From an uncultured Alistipes sp. (GTDB lineage Bacteria; Bacteroidota; Bacteroidia; Bacteroidales; Rikenellaceae): DNA of 31,994 nt. The notes below the pieces were generated by a model, which was not told the DNA's origin, did not search any database, and was given only the letters and a program-made list of their open reading frames with translations. The translations under genes were made by a program, and so were the position numbers. The first letter of the stretch is position 1; every line of letters begins with the position of its first letter. Below, piece after piece: positions 1-6,842 of this stretch. The stretch is taken from positions 1-31,994 of the forward strand of contig CALGRZ010000048.1 of the NCBI GenBank assembly GCA_937880705.1. Direction: 5' to 3'.

Positions 1-878
1 AAGCCGCGCTTGGTCACAAAGTTGTAGATGCCACCCTTGCCATCCTTATCACCGGGGTACCAGTTCTGCACCGTCGAGTACTTGACATCGGCATCTCGCT
101 CCACGACAATCTCCACAACGGCAGCATGCAGCTGGTTCTCATCACGGCGCGGTGCTGTACAGCCCTCCAAGTAGCTCACATACGAGCCCTCGTCGGCGAC
201 AATCAGCGTACGCTCGAACTGGCCTGTGCCCTCGGCATTGATGCGGAAGTAGGTCGACAGCTCCATAGGGCAGCGCACACCCTTGGGGATGTAGCAGAAC
301 GAGCCATCGCTGAAGACCGCAGCGTTGAGTGCCGCGTAGAAGTTATCCGTATAGGGCACTACCGAACCCAAATACTTTTTAATCAGCTCGGGGTACTCCT
401 TGATAGCCTCCGAGATCGAGCAGAAGATAATGCCCTTCTCGGCCAATGTATCACGAAAGGTGGTCTTGACCGACACCGAGTCCATCACAGCATCGACAGC
501 CACACCTGCAAGTGCCATCTGCTCCTCGAGCGGAATACCCAACTTGTCGAAGGTGCGCTTCAGCTCGGGATCAACCTCATCCATCGAGTTGAGTTTCTTG
601 GCCGGCTTGGGTGCAGCATAGTAGATGACATCCTGGAAGTCAATCTCCGGAATGTCGAGGTGCGCCCAACGAGGGTGCTTCATCGTGAGCCAGTGGCGGT
701 AGGCCTTAAGACGACGCTCCAACATCCAGTCGGGCTCGCCCTTCTTCTCGGAGATAAGACGGATGACATCCTCCGAGAGGCCACGCGCAATGGTATCGGT
801 CTCGATATCGGTAACGAAGCCGTATTTGTATTCGCCCGTTTCGAGCTCCTCAATTATATCTTTTGTATTGTTTGCCAT
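1..878 (-). CDS. sufB: Fe-S cluster assembly protein SufB, N-terminal part (cut by window edge)
   Basis: SufB is the scaffold subunit of the cytoplasmic SUF iron-sulfur assembly complex, working with SufC and SufD. Reading leftwards from ATG at 878 gives an open frame of 292 codons that runs off the window without a stop. The protein begins [20 protein letters not shown] and continues with typical SufB segments: [16 protein letters not shown] near residue 50, then [44 protein letters not shown] and [21 protein letters not shown]. At the edge it reaches [14 protein letters not shown]. The family is usually about 470-490 residues, so roughly 60% is present. sufC and sufD would be expected further left but cannot be seen. 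A perfect Bacteroidetes promoter lies just upstream. Long plus-strand frames here are antisense shadows. Confidence 0.95.
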   Translation of the reverse strand, partial: MANNTKDIIEELETGEYKYGFVTDIETDTIARGLSEDVIRLISEKKGEPDWMLERRLKAYRHWLTMKHPRWAHLDIPEIDFQDVIYYAAPKPAKKLNSMDEVDPELKRTFDKLGIPLEEQMALAGVAVDAVMDSVSVKTTFRDTLAEKGIIFCSISEAIKEYPELIKKYLGSVVPYTDNFYAALNAAVFSDGSFCYIPKGVRCPMELSTYFRINAEGTGQFERTLIVADEGSYVSYLEGCTAPRRDENQLHAAVVEIVVERDADVKYSTVQNWYPGDKDGKGGIYNFVTKRG

Positions 879-900
879 ATCTACATATATAAATAGCTTG

Positions 901-932
901 CAAAAGTAACAAAAACTCTCGATAAAGACAAA
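901..932 (-). promoter_or_regulatory. sufB promoter (TTTG-N20-TACTTTTG)
   Basis: On the minus strand a TTTG element (929-932) is followed after exactly 20 bp by TACTTTTG (901-908), matching the Bacteroidetes -33/-7 consensus TTTG...TAnnTTTG. The start codon is 22 bp further on. Motif and spacing are seen directly; activity is inferred. Confidence 0.75.
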
Positions 933-1021
933 ACAAATGCCATCTTTATTTTCTATAGGCCTATAACAGCCACTTATCGCACCTACGCAGAGCCTCAAAA
1001 AATTTATTTTCTCCCATTTAC

Positions 1022-1052
1022 TTGCATATCGTTGAAATGTTTTCTAAATTTG
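1022..1052 (+). promoter_or_regulatory. mdh promoter (TTG-N20-TAAATTTG)
   Basis: TTG at 1022-1024 and TAAATTTG at 1045-1052 are separated by 20 bp, fitting the Bacteroidetes -33/-7 consensus. Transcription would start near 1057-1060, leaving a leader of about 65 nt before the mdh start codon. Confidence 0.65.
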
Positions 1053-1124
1053 CAAGGATATTGCGACACGATGCATTTTGACAAACAGATACAATTTAAA
1101 TAACTTAAAAAAGATTTACAAACT

Positions 1125-2117
1125 ATGGGATTTCTCACTAACGACAAGCTGGTCATCGTAGGTGCTGCCGGTATGATTGGCTCGAACATGGTTCAGTCGG
1201 CTCTGATGATGGGCCTCACCTCGAACATCTGCCTCTACGACGTATTCTCACCCGAGGGCGTTGCCGAGGAGATGCGCCAGAGCGGTTTTGACAATGTAAA
1301 CATCACCGCCACTACCGACGTAGCCGAGGCTTTCAAGGATGCAAAGTACATCATCTCTTCAGGTGGTGCTCCCCGCAAGGAGGGTATGACTCGCGAGGAT
1401 CTGTTGAAGGGTAACTGCGAGATCGCCGAGCAGCTGGGTAAGAACATCAAGACCTACTGCCCCGACGTTAAGCACGTTGTCATCATCTTCAACCCCGCCG
1501 ACCTCACAGGTCTTGTTACCCTGCTCTACTCGGGTCTGAAGCCCGGTCAGGTTACCACCCTCGCAGGTCTGGACACAACCCGTCTTAAGAGCGCGCTGGC
1601 CAAGAAGTTTGGTGTTATGCAGAGCCAGATCGAGGGTTGCGCTACCTATGGTGGTCACGGCGAGCAGATGGCAGTATTCGGCAGCGCAGTTAAGGTTGCC
1701 GGTCGCAAGCTCACCGACATCATCGGCACCGAGGAGTTCCCCGCCGAGGAGTGGGAGCAGATGAAGAAGGATGTAACACAGGGTGGTGCTGCCATCATCA
1801 AGCTGCGTGGCCGTTCATCATTCCAGAGCCCCTCATACCTCTCTGTAGAGATGATTCGCTCGGTAATGGGTGGCGAGCCCTTCCGTTTCCCCGCAGGTAC
1901 CTATGTATCTAACGAGAAGTACAACCACATCATGATGGCTATGGACACCGTACTCGACCAGAACGGCTGCTCATACAAGATGCCCGTAGGCACCGAGGAG
2001 GAGATCGCCAAGCTCGATGCTTCATACGCTCACCTCTGCAAGATGCGTGACGAGCTGGTTACTCTCGGCATCGTTCCCGCTATCGAGAAGTGGTCAGAGA
2101 TCAACCCCAACCTCTAA
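1125..2117 (+). CDS. mdh: Malate dehydrogenase
   Basis: Cytoplasmic NAD-dependent malate dehydrogenase interconverting malate and oxaloacetate. In Bacteroidales it serves the reductive branch from oxaloacetate to fumarate and succinate. The 330-aa protein has an N-terminal Rossmann nucleotide-binding loop GAAGMIG (13-19), the substrate-loop arginines in APRKEGMTR (R84, R90), the NPAD segment (123-126), the LDTTRLK helix with R153, and the catalytic histidine in YGGHGEQ (H178). It ends EKWSEINPNL. It closely resembles the Bacteroides-type enzyme, which is slightly longer than the usual 310-aa bacterial LDH-like MDH. The gene stands alone, with its own promoter and a hairpin 24 bp after the stop. 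A/G-rich sequence (AAAAAAGA) sits 11-18 nt upstream of ATG rather than a strong Shine-Dalgarno. Confidence 0.95.
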   Translation: MGFLTNDKLVIVGAAGMIGSNMVQSALMMGLTSNICLYDVFSPEGVAEEMRQSGFDNVNITATTDVAEAFKDAKYIISSGGAPRKEGMTREDLLKGNCEIAEQLGKNIKTYCPDVKHVVIIFNPADLTGLVTLLYSGLKPGQVTTLAGLDTTRLKSALAKKFGVMQSQIEGCATYGGHGEQMAVFGSAVKVAGRKLTDIIGTEEFPAEEWEQMKKDVTQGGAAIIKLRGRSSFQSPSYLSVEMIRSVMGGEPFRFPAGTYVSNEKYNHIMMAMDTVLDQNGCSYKMPVGTEEEIAKLDASYAHLCKMRDELVTLGIVPAIEKWSEINPNL

Positions 2118-2140
2118 TAGATTGGTGTTTGACGCAATAC

Positions 2141-2177
2141 AAGGGGGTGTCCAACAAGTATGTTGAGACACCCCCTT
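2141..2177 (+). terminator. Bulged 3' hairpin after mdh
   Basis: AAGGGGGTGTC (2141-2151) pairs with GACACCCCCTT (2167-2177). After a single bulged A (2166), CAACA (2152-2156) pairs with TGTTG (2161-2165), closing a 4-nt AGTA loop. The U-run after the stem is weak. It begins 24 nt after the mdh stop. The same bulged core recurs at 26747-26780. Confidence 0.7.
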
Positions 2178-2193
2178 ATAGTTGAAGTTTGTA

Positions 2194-2295
2194 TAACAAG
2201 TGCTAATTTTAGGCCTGCGAAGCCCGAAAAACCGCAGCATACTGGACGTATGTGAGGATTTTAAGGGCGAGCATAACGACAAAGTAGCCTTGTTA
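2194..2295. repeat. Candidate ~100-bp intergenic repeat element
   Basis: The spacer between mdh and the WG-repeat gene holds a structured segment bounded by a 7-bp inverted repeat, TAACAAG (2194-2200) and CTTGTTA (2289-2295). Inside are a CTGCG/CGCAG pair and a CATAC/GTATG hairpin. No plausible gene is encoded. It resembles interspersed intergenic sequences I associate with related Bacteroidales genomes, but only one copy is visible here, so the repeat status is an inference. Confidence 0.4.
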
Positions 2296-2317
2296 GACAA
2301 CTTCTTTTTGTTGATAT

Positions 2318-3463
2318 CTACTCCACTTGCAGGGTATAATAGCCATAACCGTCCGAGGATGATACCTCGAAGAGTGTCGGCGAGAGCATATCCACACTCT
2401 TATATATCGCAGGGGTAAGCAGCTCGCCCGTAAGGCGGTTCATGATGCCGTAACGCTGCGATATCTGGTAGCTCGCATAGTCGGAGAGCACCTCATAGCA
2501 GCCACTCTCATTTGAGTCCTCGACAAGATAATAGAGCGGATAGCTCGCCTCATACATCGAGGAGCGTACAACACGCCCTGCATCATCCTCCTGCCACATA
2601 CTTCCATCACGCATAAGCACGATGCCACTCTCCGCGCCATAGTGACCCACATAGTCGTATACCGTGTCGTAGCGCAGCTCAAGCGCACTATCCAGCATGC
2701 CGTACATACCATCGCGCAACACTACCCTACACCCGTGCTGCGGAGCCCATATCTCATCGTAGACAGGTTCAACCACCCATCTGCCGCTATGGTCGATAAG
2801 ACCCATACGGCCCTCACGATTGGTCATCACGCAGCATCCGCCATGGAAGAGATAGCCCACTCCATTCATATCGTACCCCTCAATATAGTCGAACTCGAAG
2901 GGTATGACGACCTCGTTTTTGACATTAACAAAGCCTATCTTGTCGCCTCGAACCACTGCCGCCAGCCCCTCCGAGAAGAGCCACGCCTTGCGATAGTCGT
3001 TCTCGTCGGCTGCAATGACCACACGACCACTGTTGATATCCACATAGCCGCGCCGTCCATCACATGCGTAGACCGCCAGCGAGTCCTGCTCTCGGTCGCA
3101 GGTCAGCCAGTCGATACGTCGTGTGGTGTAGCACTCGGCCTCCTCGTTGTAGACACGCCACCTATCATCGGCAAACGAACGCAGTGTCACACCATCCGAG
3201 AGGTACCTATCATAGTAGTCACGACCATAGTTATCCTCATAGGCAACAACACCACACAGGGCTACGAAGCCCACCACAACGCCCACCGCAGCGATCTTTG
3301 ATACCACACAGAGCCATCGGGGAGTCCTCCCCCACAAGTTACGCAACACACGCCATGCAAGGCGACCCACGGCAACGACTGCCGCACAGATTAGGGCCAG
3401 CACACCGACCAGCCCATAGAAGATTTGAGTTAGATGTTTCATACGTTTAGAAGGTTTTGCCAT
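2318..3463 (-). CDS. Membrane-anchored WG-repeat protein
   Basis: A 381-aa protein with two hydrophobic helices near the N terminus (about residues 13-33 and 52-74), then an extracytoplasmic region of WG-type beta repeats. Repeat signatures are RRGYVDINSGRVV, KIGFVNVKNEVVIPFEFDYIE, RMGLIDHSGRWVVEPVYDEIW, MYGMLDSALEL and RYGIMNRLTGELLTPAIYKSV. WG repeats usually form beta-rich binding or scaffold surfaces; no enzymatic function is evident and the partner is unknown. The frame extends upstream to a GTG at 3484, but a TAGATTTG -7 box (3484-3491) overlaps that GTG, so ATG at 3463 or the next ATG at 3442 is the likelier start. The 3' end faces mdh across the repeat-like spacer. Confidence 0.8.
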   Translation of the reverse strand: MAKPSKRMKHLTQIFYGLVGVLALICAAVVAVGRLAWRVLRNLWGRTPRWLCVVSKIAAVGVVVGFVALCGVVAYEDNYGRDYYDRYLSDGVTLRSFADDRWRVYNEEAECYTTRRIDWLTCDREQDSLAVYACDGRRGYVDINSGRVVIAADENDYRKAWLFSEGLAAVVRGDKIGFVNVKNEVVIPFEFDYIEGYDMNGVGYLFHGGCCVMTNREGRMGLIDHSGRWVVEPVYDEIWAPQHGCRVVLRDGMYGMLDSALELRYDTVYDYVGHYGAESGIVLMRDGSMWQEDDAGRVVRSSMYEASYPLYYLVEDSNESGCYEVLSDYASYQISQRYGIMNRLTGELLTPAIYKSVDMLSPTLFEVSSSDGYGYYTLQVE

Positions 3464-3483
3464 TATAGAGCCCAATGGCCACA

Positions 3484-3491
3484 CAAATCTA
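3484..3491 (-). promoter_or_regulatory. -7 box (TAGATTTG) of the WG-repeat gene
   Basis: On the minus strand TAGATTTG matches TAnnTTTG and lies 20 bp before the ATG at 3463. No clear -33 TTTG is present. Its position excludes the upstream GTG as a start, because transcription would begin at or after it. Confidence 0.5.
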
Positions 3492-3670
3492 TCACACGTC
3501 GCTAACTTTTATTTTAAAAAATCGCGGAATTTGCAATTATCTTAGAATTAAACGGTTTTTCGGATTGCTTAAAAATTAGGTAATGAGATAGCAACCGTTC
3601 GTATTTCTGAGTTCTTCATTGTTATGCTCCAATGTGATAACTCTGATGTCACAGAGGTACAAAAAGAAAT

Positions 3671-3705
3671 GCAGATAAAAAGAATTGAATCATCTTTTTA
3701 TCTGC
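3671..3705 (-). terminator. Terminator of the CatA-like gene
   Basis: A perfect 12-bp stem, GCAGATAAAAAG (3671-3682) against CTTTTTATCTGC (3694-3705), with an 11-nt loop. On the minus strand it begins 22 nt after the acetyltransferase stop and is followed by a T-rich run (ATTTCTTTTTG). Confidence 0.75.
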
Positions 3706-3727
3706 ACAAAATAATACTTTGAAAGTT

Positions 3728-4348
3728 TTATTCAATCTTATCAATCTCTTTTTGGATATACTCCAAGAATTTGGATGCATGTGCCCCATCCATTTGTGTA
3801 TGGTGAAACTGGAAAGATACGGTCAGACTAGTTTTAAACCATGCACGCTTGTATTTGCCCCAAATCATAAACGGATTGCAGAAAATGCCACTATACATAC
3901 CCACCGCACCATCAATTTCATATTGTGCCAATGCCGAGGTGCCGATAACCATGCTCTGATGAGAAAGGTCGTGGTCGATGCAACTTTGTGCGACTTGTTG
4001 GGTTAAGCGTAGATAATCATTACTGAATAGCTGTAAATCGTCGTTAAATGGGAGGTCGCACGAACTTACCTCGCCGACACTATTAGCGACGATAGTATTT
4101 ACTGCGATAGTATCAAATTGCATCAATTTGCCATTCACGGGAAGCATATAAAATTCTTTGACTTTACTTGCAGCCATTCCAATGCAATAGCACATCAGCA
4201 TATTGAATTTCAGTCTTTTCTTTCTGCTGATTTTTACAAGATTGGAGACATCAAGTGTCTTGAAAAATGTGACCATCGGCATTGGGGCGTTCATCCACAT
4301 TTCAAAAGCGTATGCACGAGTGGTCGTTTGAGGATTGACTTCTTTCAT
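3728..4348 (-). CDS. CatA-like O-acetyltransferase
   Basis: A 206-aa member of the chloramphenicol acetyltransferase fold, which transfers acetyl from acetyl-CoA to hydroxyl groups and acts in the cytoplasm as a trimer. The hallmark active site is near the C terminus: FHHTQMDGAHASKFLEYIQ, with HHxxxDG at 182-188. N-terminal MWMNAPMPMVTFFKTLDVS and the central YSGIFCNPFMIWGKY also fit CAT-like proteins. Length is close to classical CATs (about 215 aa), but whether it inactivates chloramphenicol or another substrate cannot be read from sequence. It has its own -7 box and terminator, lies downstream of the AraC gene in the same direction, and shares its AT-rich codon use. Horizontal acquisition is likely. 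Confidence 0.85.
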   Translation of the reverse strand: MKEVNPQTTTRAYAFEMWMNAPMPMVTFFKTLDVSNLVKISRKKRLKFNMLMCYCIGMAASKVKEFYMLPVNGKLMQFDTIAVNTIVANSVGEVSSCDLPFNDDLQLFSNDYLRLTQQVAQSCIDHDLSHQSMVIGTSALAQYEIDGAVGMYSGIFCNPFMIWGKYKRAWFKTSLTVSFQFHHTQMDGAHASKFLEYIQKEIDKIE

Positions 4349-4381
4349 ACTTTTCTGTTATTAAGTTCATAAATGAAGTTG

Positions 4382-4389
4382 CAAAAGTA
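4382..4389 (-). promoter_or_regulatory. -7 box (TACTTTTG) of the CatA-like gene
   Basis: TACTTTTG on the minus strand, 33 bp before the acetyltransferase start, fits TAnnTTTG. No convincing -33 TTTG is present at 19-21 bp, so an activator such as the neighbouring AraC protein could be required. That dependence is inference. Confidence 0.45.
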
Positions 4390-4427
4390 GATGAAGTATC
4401 CTGCATTGGATAGAACAAATGAGACTT

Positions 4428-5246
4428 CTATATGGGAGTAGTAAACAAGTCGGAATAGGGAGTTGAAACTTCTAGCAATGACAAAGGGGTATATCCACAC
4501 AACTTCTTGAACTCACGGATGAGGTGTGATTGGTCTGCATAACCGCTTGTGTATGCCAAATCGGCTTGATTGCTCTTGCCCTGCTGATGCTGCATTAGCC
4601 TTAATGCCTTTTGAAAGCGGACAATACGAGAATATTCTTTGGGATTCATCCCTACATGCAAATAGAACTCTCGTTCGAATTGTTTCTTGCCCAAACAGCA
4701 AATGGGATACAATTCGGTTACAAGGGTATGAGGAGTAGCACAAAGTTTATCTATAGCTGCATTTATACGCTTTACTCTGTATGTTGTATCGTATGGTTTT
4801 GTCGATAATCGGGATAACAACCATTCTTCAATGAGAGTGACGCAAAGATTGTTATCCTCACATTCAAACACTTGTGCGGCCAATTCGTTCAGTTGTTTAT
4901 CCTCAATGTCATAACCTGAAATTTCTTGGTTATAAAAAGATGATGCAGGAGTATTCAGAAACATATTCATCGTATGCGGATAGAATACGACAACAATCAT
5001 TTCGACATCACCGTCAGCTTGCAGGTGTGAAGAGAAATTGACTTGTCCGCTGATTGTCAGTTTGTCCTGCATTGTACCAAATTCTGGGACAAACAGCGGT
5101 GTACGCTTATGAAATATGATTTGGGGGCATCCAATAGGGAATGTATAGGTATTCATCCTTTGACAACTATTGAATACCCAATAATACCTCACATAAGCCT
5201 GTAACAACTTGCATGGTTTATAAAACTTAAATCCCTCTTTAATCAT
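4428..5246 (-). CDS. AraC-family transcriptional regulator
   Basis: A 272-aa regulator with an N-terminal sensing domain (about 1-150, opening with FKFYKPCKLLQAYVRYYW) and a C-terminal double helix-turn-helix. The second HTH region is very clear: NQADLAYTSGYADQSHLIRE followed by FKKLCGYTP, the AraC signature. The N-terminal half resembles the DUF6597-type sensor of many Bacteroidetes regulators; its ligand is unknown. The CatA-like gene follows after a 79-bp gap that carries its own -7 box, so the regulator probably controls that gene, itself, or both. Codon use is AT-rich like the acetyltransferase and unlike the flanks. A -7 box ends 4 bp before the ATG, and a 12-bp inverted repeat lies just upstream. 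Confidence 0.9.
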   Translation of the reverse strand: MIKEGFKFYKPCKLLQAYVRYYWVFNSCQRMNTYTFPIGCPQIIFHKRTPLFVPEFGTMQDKLTISGQVNFSSHLQADGDVEMIVVVFYPHTMNMFLNTPASSFYNQEISGYDIEDKQLNELAAQVFECEDNNLCVTLIEEWLLSRLSTKPYDTTYRVKRINAAIDKLCATPHTLVTELYPICCLGKKQFEREFYLHVGMNPKEYSRIVRFQKALRLMQHQQGKSNQADLAYTSGYADQSHLIREFKKLCGYTPLSLLEVSTPYSDLFTTPI

Positions 5247-5250
5247 ATTG

Positions 5251-5258
5251 CAAAATTA
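5251..5258 (-). promoter_or_regulatory. -7 box (TAATTTTG) immediately before the AraC start codon
   Basis: TAATTTTG on the minus strand fits TAnnTTTG and ends only 4 bp before ATG at 5246. Used as a -7 element it would give a leaderless or near-leaderless transcript. No TTTG is found at 19-21 bp upstream. Confidence 0.45.
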
Positions 5259-5263
5259 CAAAG

Positions 5264-5306
5264 AAGTCGTAATAATAAGCCTTGCATGGGCAAATTATTA
5301 CGACTT
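5264..5306. promoter_or_regulatory. 12-bp inverted repeat upstream of the AraC gene (candidate operator)
   Basis: AAGTCGTAATAA (5264-5275) and TTATTACGACTT (5295-5306) are perfect inverted repeats separated by 19 bp. The spacer holds a smaller TTGC...GCAA pair. The site starts 18 bp upstream of the AraC start codon, so it covers where -33 contacts would fall. Autoregulation by the AraC protein is the simplest reading, though that is inferred. Confidence 0.5.
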
Positions 5307-5404
5307 GTAGTGCATTTTATAGCTTCAACCCTCGATTTTGTCTTCTGGTTAAACGCAGAAATTCACCTTTTTGCTCCGAGAACCGTAATTTTATTTTAAA
5401 AAAT

Positions 5405-5433
5405 GAGGCTCCTCCCACGTCGGGAGGAGCCTC
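5405..5433 (-). terminator. Terminator of the Omp85-like operon
   Basis: A 12-bp GC-rich stem, GAGGCTCCTCCC (5405-5416) with GGGAGGAGCCTC (5422-5433), and a 5-nt loop. It lies 20 nt after the stop of the barrel gene on the minus strand. The following ATTTTTTAAAATAAAA run is also the right-hand copy of the 16-bp direct repeat. Confidence 0.85.
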
Positions 5434-5453
5434 AAGCCACGTTTGACCCTCTA

Positions 5454-6827
5454 TTAGAAGAGATAACCCGTATTTATATAGAAGGCACCCTTGCCATCCT
5501 GCTTGCGGAGCTTACCCACAGGCAGACCATACTCAAAGGCTACAATGAAGTTCTGGTTCATGATAAAACGCAGGCCACCACCCACGGTGATATGGGGGCG
5601 ATCGCTCGACTGGCCCTTGGCCATATACTCGTCATACGAGGCCTTATCCTCGGCCTTGCCCCTAAACGACATATCCCACGCCTTGGTCACCATCGTACCA
5701 TCGCTGAAGGCACTCAAGCCAAACGATATATTCTGCTTCCAGAGCGTAAAGCTGACAAATCGCCAGCGCAGCTCGACATTGTACGATGCCATATCCAAGC
5801 CCTGAACTCGACCACGCATAAGGCCTCGAACGGTACGGTAGCCACCCATGCCATCACGGTCGTATGTCTGTCCCATAGTGGTGATATAGGGCAACACATA
5901 GTAGGGGGCATCACGGCCGATAGTACCCTCATAGTTAAGCCTATAGGCGAAGGTCAGGATGTCGTTCTTCACAATGGGCACGTAGTGACGGAAGGTCACC
6001 GAGTAGCGATAGTAGGGATTGGTCGTACCGAGCCACTTCGGGGCGAGTGTCATGTGTGCCTCGGCCCAGATACCGCGTGAGGGTGCTCCCTCCTTATCGC
6101 GCGTATCGAACATAAGGCCCACGCGCACCGCACTGTTCAGGCCACCCCACGCCTCATCCTCCGAGATGATACCCCACTTGCGGTACTGGTCGAAGATCGT
6201 AGGCTCGTCGGCCGGAAACTCCTTGCCCTCCTTCTTATTCTTATTGATCTTTTCGAGGTTGAGCGCACCCTGCTTCTTATAGCCCTGCTTGAAGTAGCTT
6301 AAGTGGTAGCCCGCCTCCCAGAAGAATTTGTTATCCCAGATATTGCCCACAAAGTCGCTCTTGAAGAGTGCAGCAAGGCGGTTGATGCGGTACTTGGGCG
6401 TGTAGATGTAGTGGTCCAAATTGCTCTTATCCTTACCCAAAGCTACGCGCTCCGAGTCGTAGTACGACATGTAGCCGTTGAAGCCATAGAAGTCCATCGC
6501 CTTGTCGTTGGTGATGGTCAGGGCCGTAGACCAGCGCACACCCGGAATAAGGAAGCGGTTGTCGTACGACACCACAAACAGCTGTGAGCCCTTGGTAAAG
6601 AACGAGGCCTCGAAATACCACTGCTGACGGGTATTGGGATAGGTCGAGCCATCGCCAAAGTCGTAGATATTGAGCAGTGCGCCGAGCTGGAAGCCCTTAT
6701 CTGCATCGAAGGCCACAGCGGGCAGCGGGCCGAAGTTGTAGCCCGTCTTTGTAATCTCCTTCTTCTCCTGTGCCGAGGCTGCAACGATTGTTACGCAAGC
6801 CACGCACAGCATAATCAGTCTCTTCAT
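5454..6827 (-). CDS. Omp85/BamA-type outer membrane beta-barrel protein
   Basis: A 457-aa secreted protein with a signal peptide (MKRLIMLCVACVTIVAASA, cleavage before QE at residue 20) and a predicted outer-membrane barrel. It shows Omp85 hallmarks: GLMFDTRDKEGAPSRGIW (237-254), matching the DxRDxxxxPxxG strand, and GGYRTVRGLMRGR (328-340), matching the VRG[F/Y]xxxR lid-loop motif. It ends in an aromatic strand, INTGYLF. There are no POTRA repeats, and at under 460 residues it is much shorter than BamA or TamA. It is therefore probably not the core insertase; its cargo is unknown. It is the last gene of a minus-strand operon, 15 bp behind the PlsC-like gene, and is followed by a strong terminator. 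Family call is firm, function is not. Confidence 0.85.
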   Translation of the reverse strand: MKRLIMLCVACVTIVAASAQEKKEITKTGYNFGPLPAVAFDADKGFQLGALLNIYDFGDGSTYPNTRQQWYFEASFFTKGSQLFVVSYDNRFLIPGVRWSTALTITNDKAMDFYGFNGYMSYYDSERVALGKDKSNLDHYIYTPKYRINRLAALFKSDFVGNIWDNKFFWEAGYHLSYFKQGYKKQGALNLEKINKNKKEGKEFPADEPTIFDQYRKWGIISEDEAWGGLNSAVRVGLMFDTRDKEGAPSRGIWAEAHMTLAPKWLGTTNPYYRYSVTFRHYVPIVKNDILTFAYRLNYEGTIGRDAPYYVLPYITTMGQTYDRDGMGGYRTVRGLMRGRVQGLDMASYNVELRWRFVSFTLWKQNISFGLSAFSDGTMVTKAWDMSFRGKAEDKASYDEYMAKGQSSDRPHITVGGGLRFIMNQNFIVAFEYGLPVGKLRKQDGKGAFYINTGYLF

Positions 6828-6842
6828 ATTATTTGGTTTAGA

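Larger units (their letters stand above)
3507..5404. mobile_element. Candidate acquired CAT-AraC module bounded by a 16-bp direct repeat
   Basis: The identical 16-mer TTTTATTTTAAAAAAT occurs at 3507-3522 and 5389-5404, the two places where sequence changes from GC-richer core genes to AT-rich DNA. Between the copies lie only the CatA-like acetyltransferase and the AraC regulator, whose codon choice (many AAT, TTA and ATA codons) differs from the neighbours. The right copy directly abuts the terminator stem of the Omp85-like gene as its U-tract. The left copy is 15 bp from the -7 box of the WG gene. Collapsing the repeats would therefore join terminator, U-tract and promoter seamlessly. No integrase or transposase is present. 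The repeat is AT-rich, so chance or recombination between A/T tracts is not excluded. Confidence 0.5.

Noticed and set aside
126..896. 256-codon plus-strand open frame
   Set aside because: Lies antisense to sufB, which has clear SufB motifs and a perfect promoter; the frame's protein has no recognisable features.
5306..5390. Search for an integrase, attL/attR or tRNA target next to the CAT-AraC module
   Set aside because: No recombinase gene, tRNA fragment or convincing terminal inverted repeat was found; only the AT-rich 16-bp direct repeat and loose AACCGT motifs are present.
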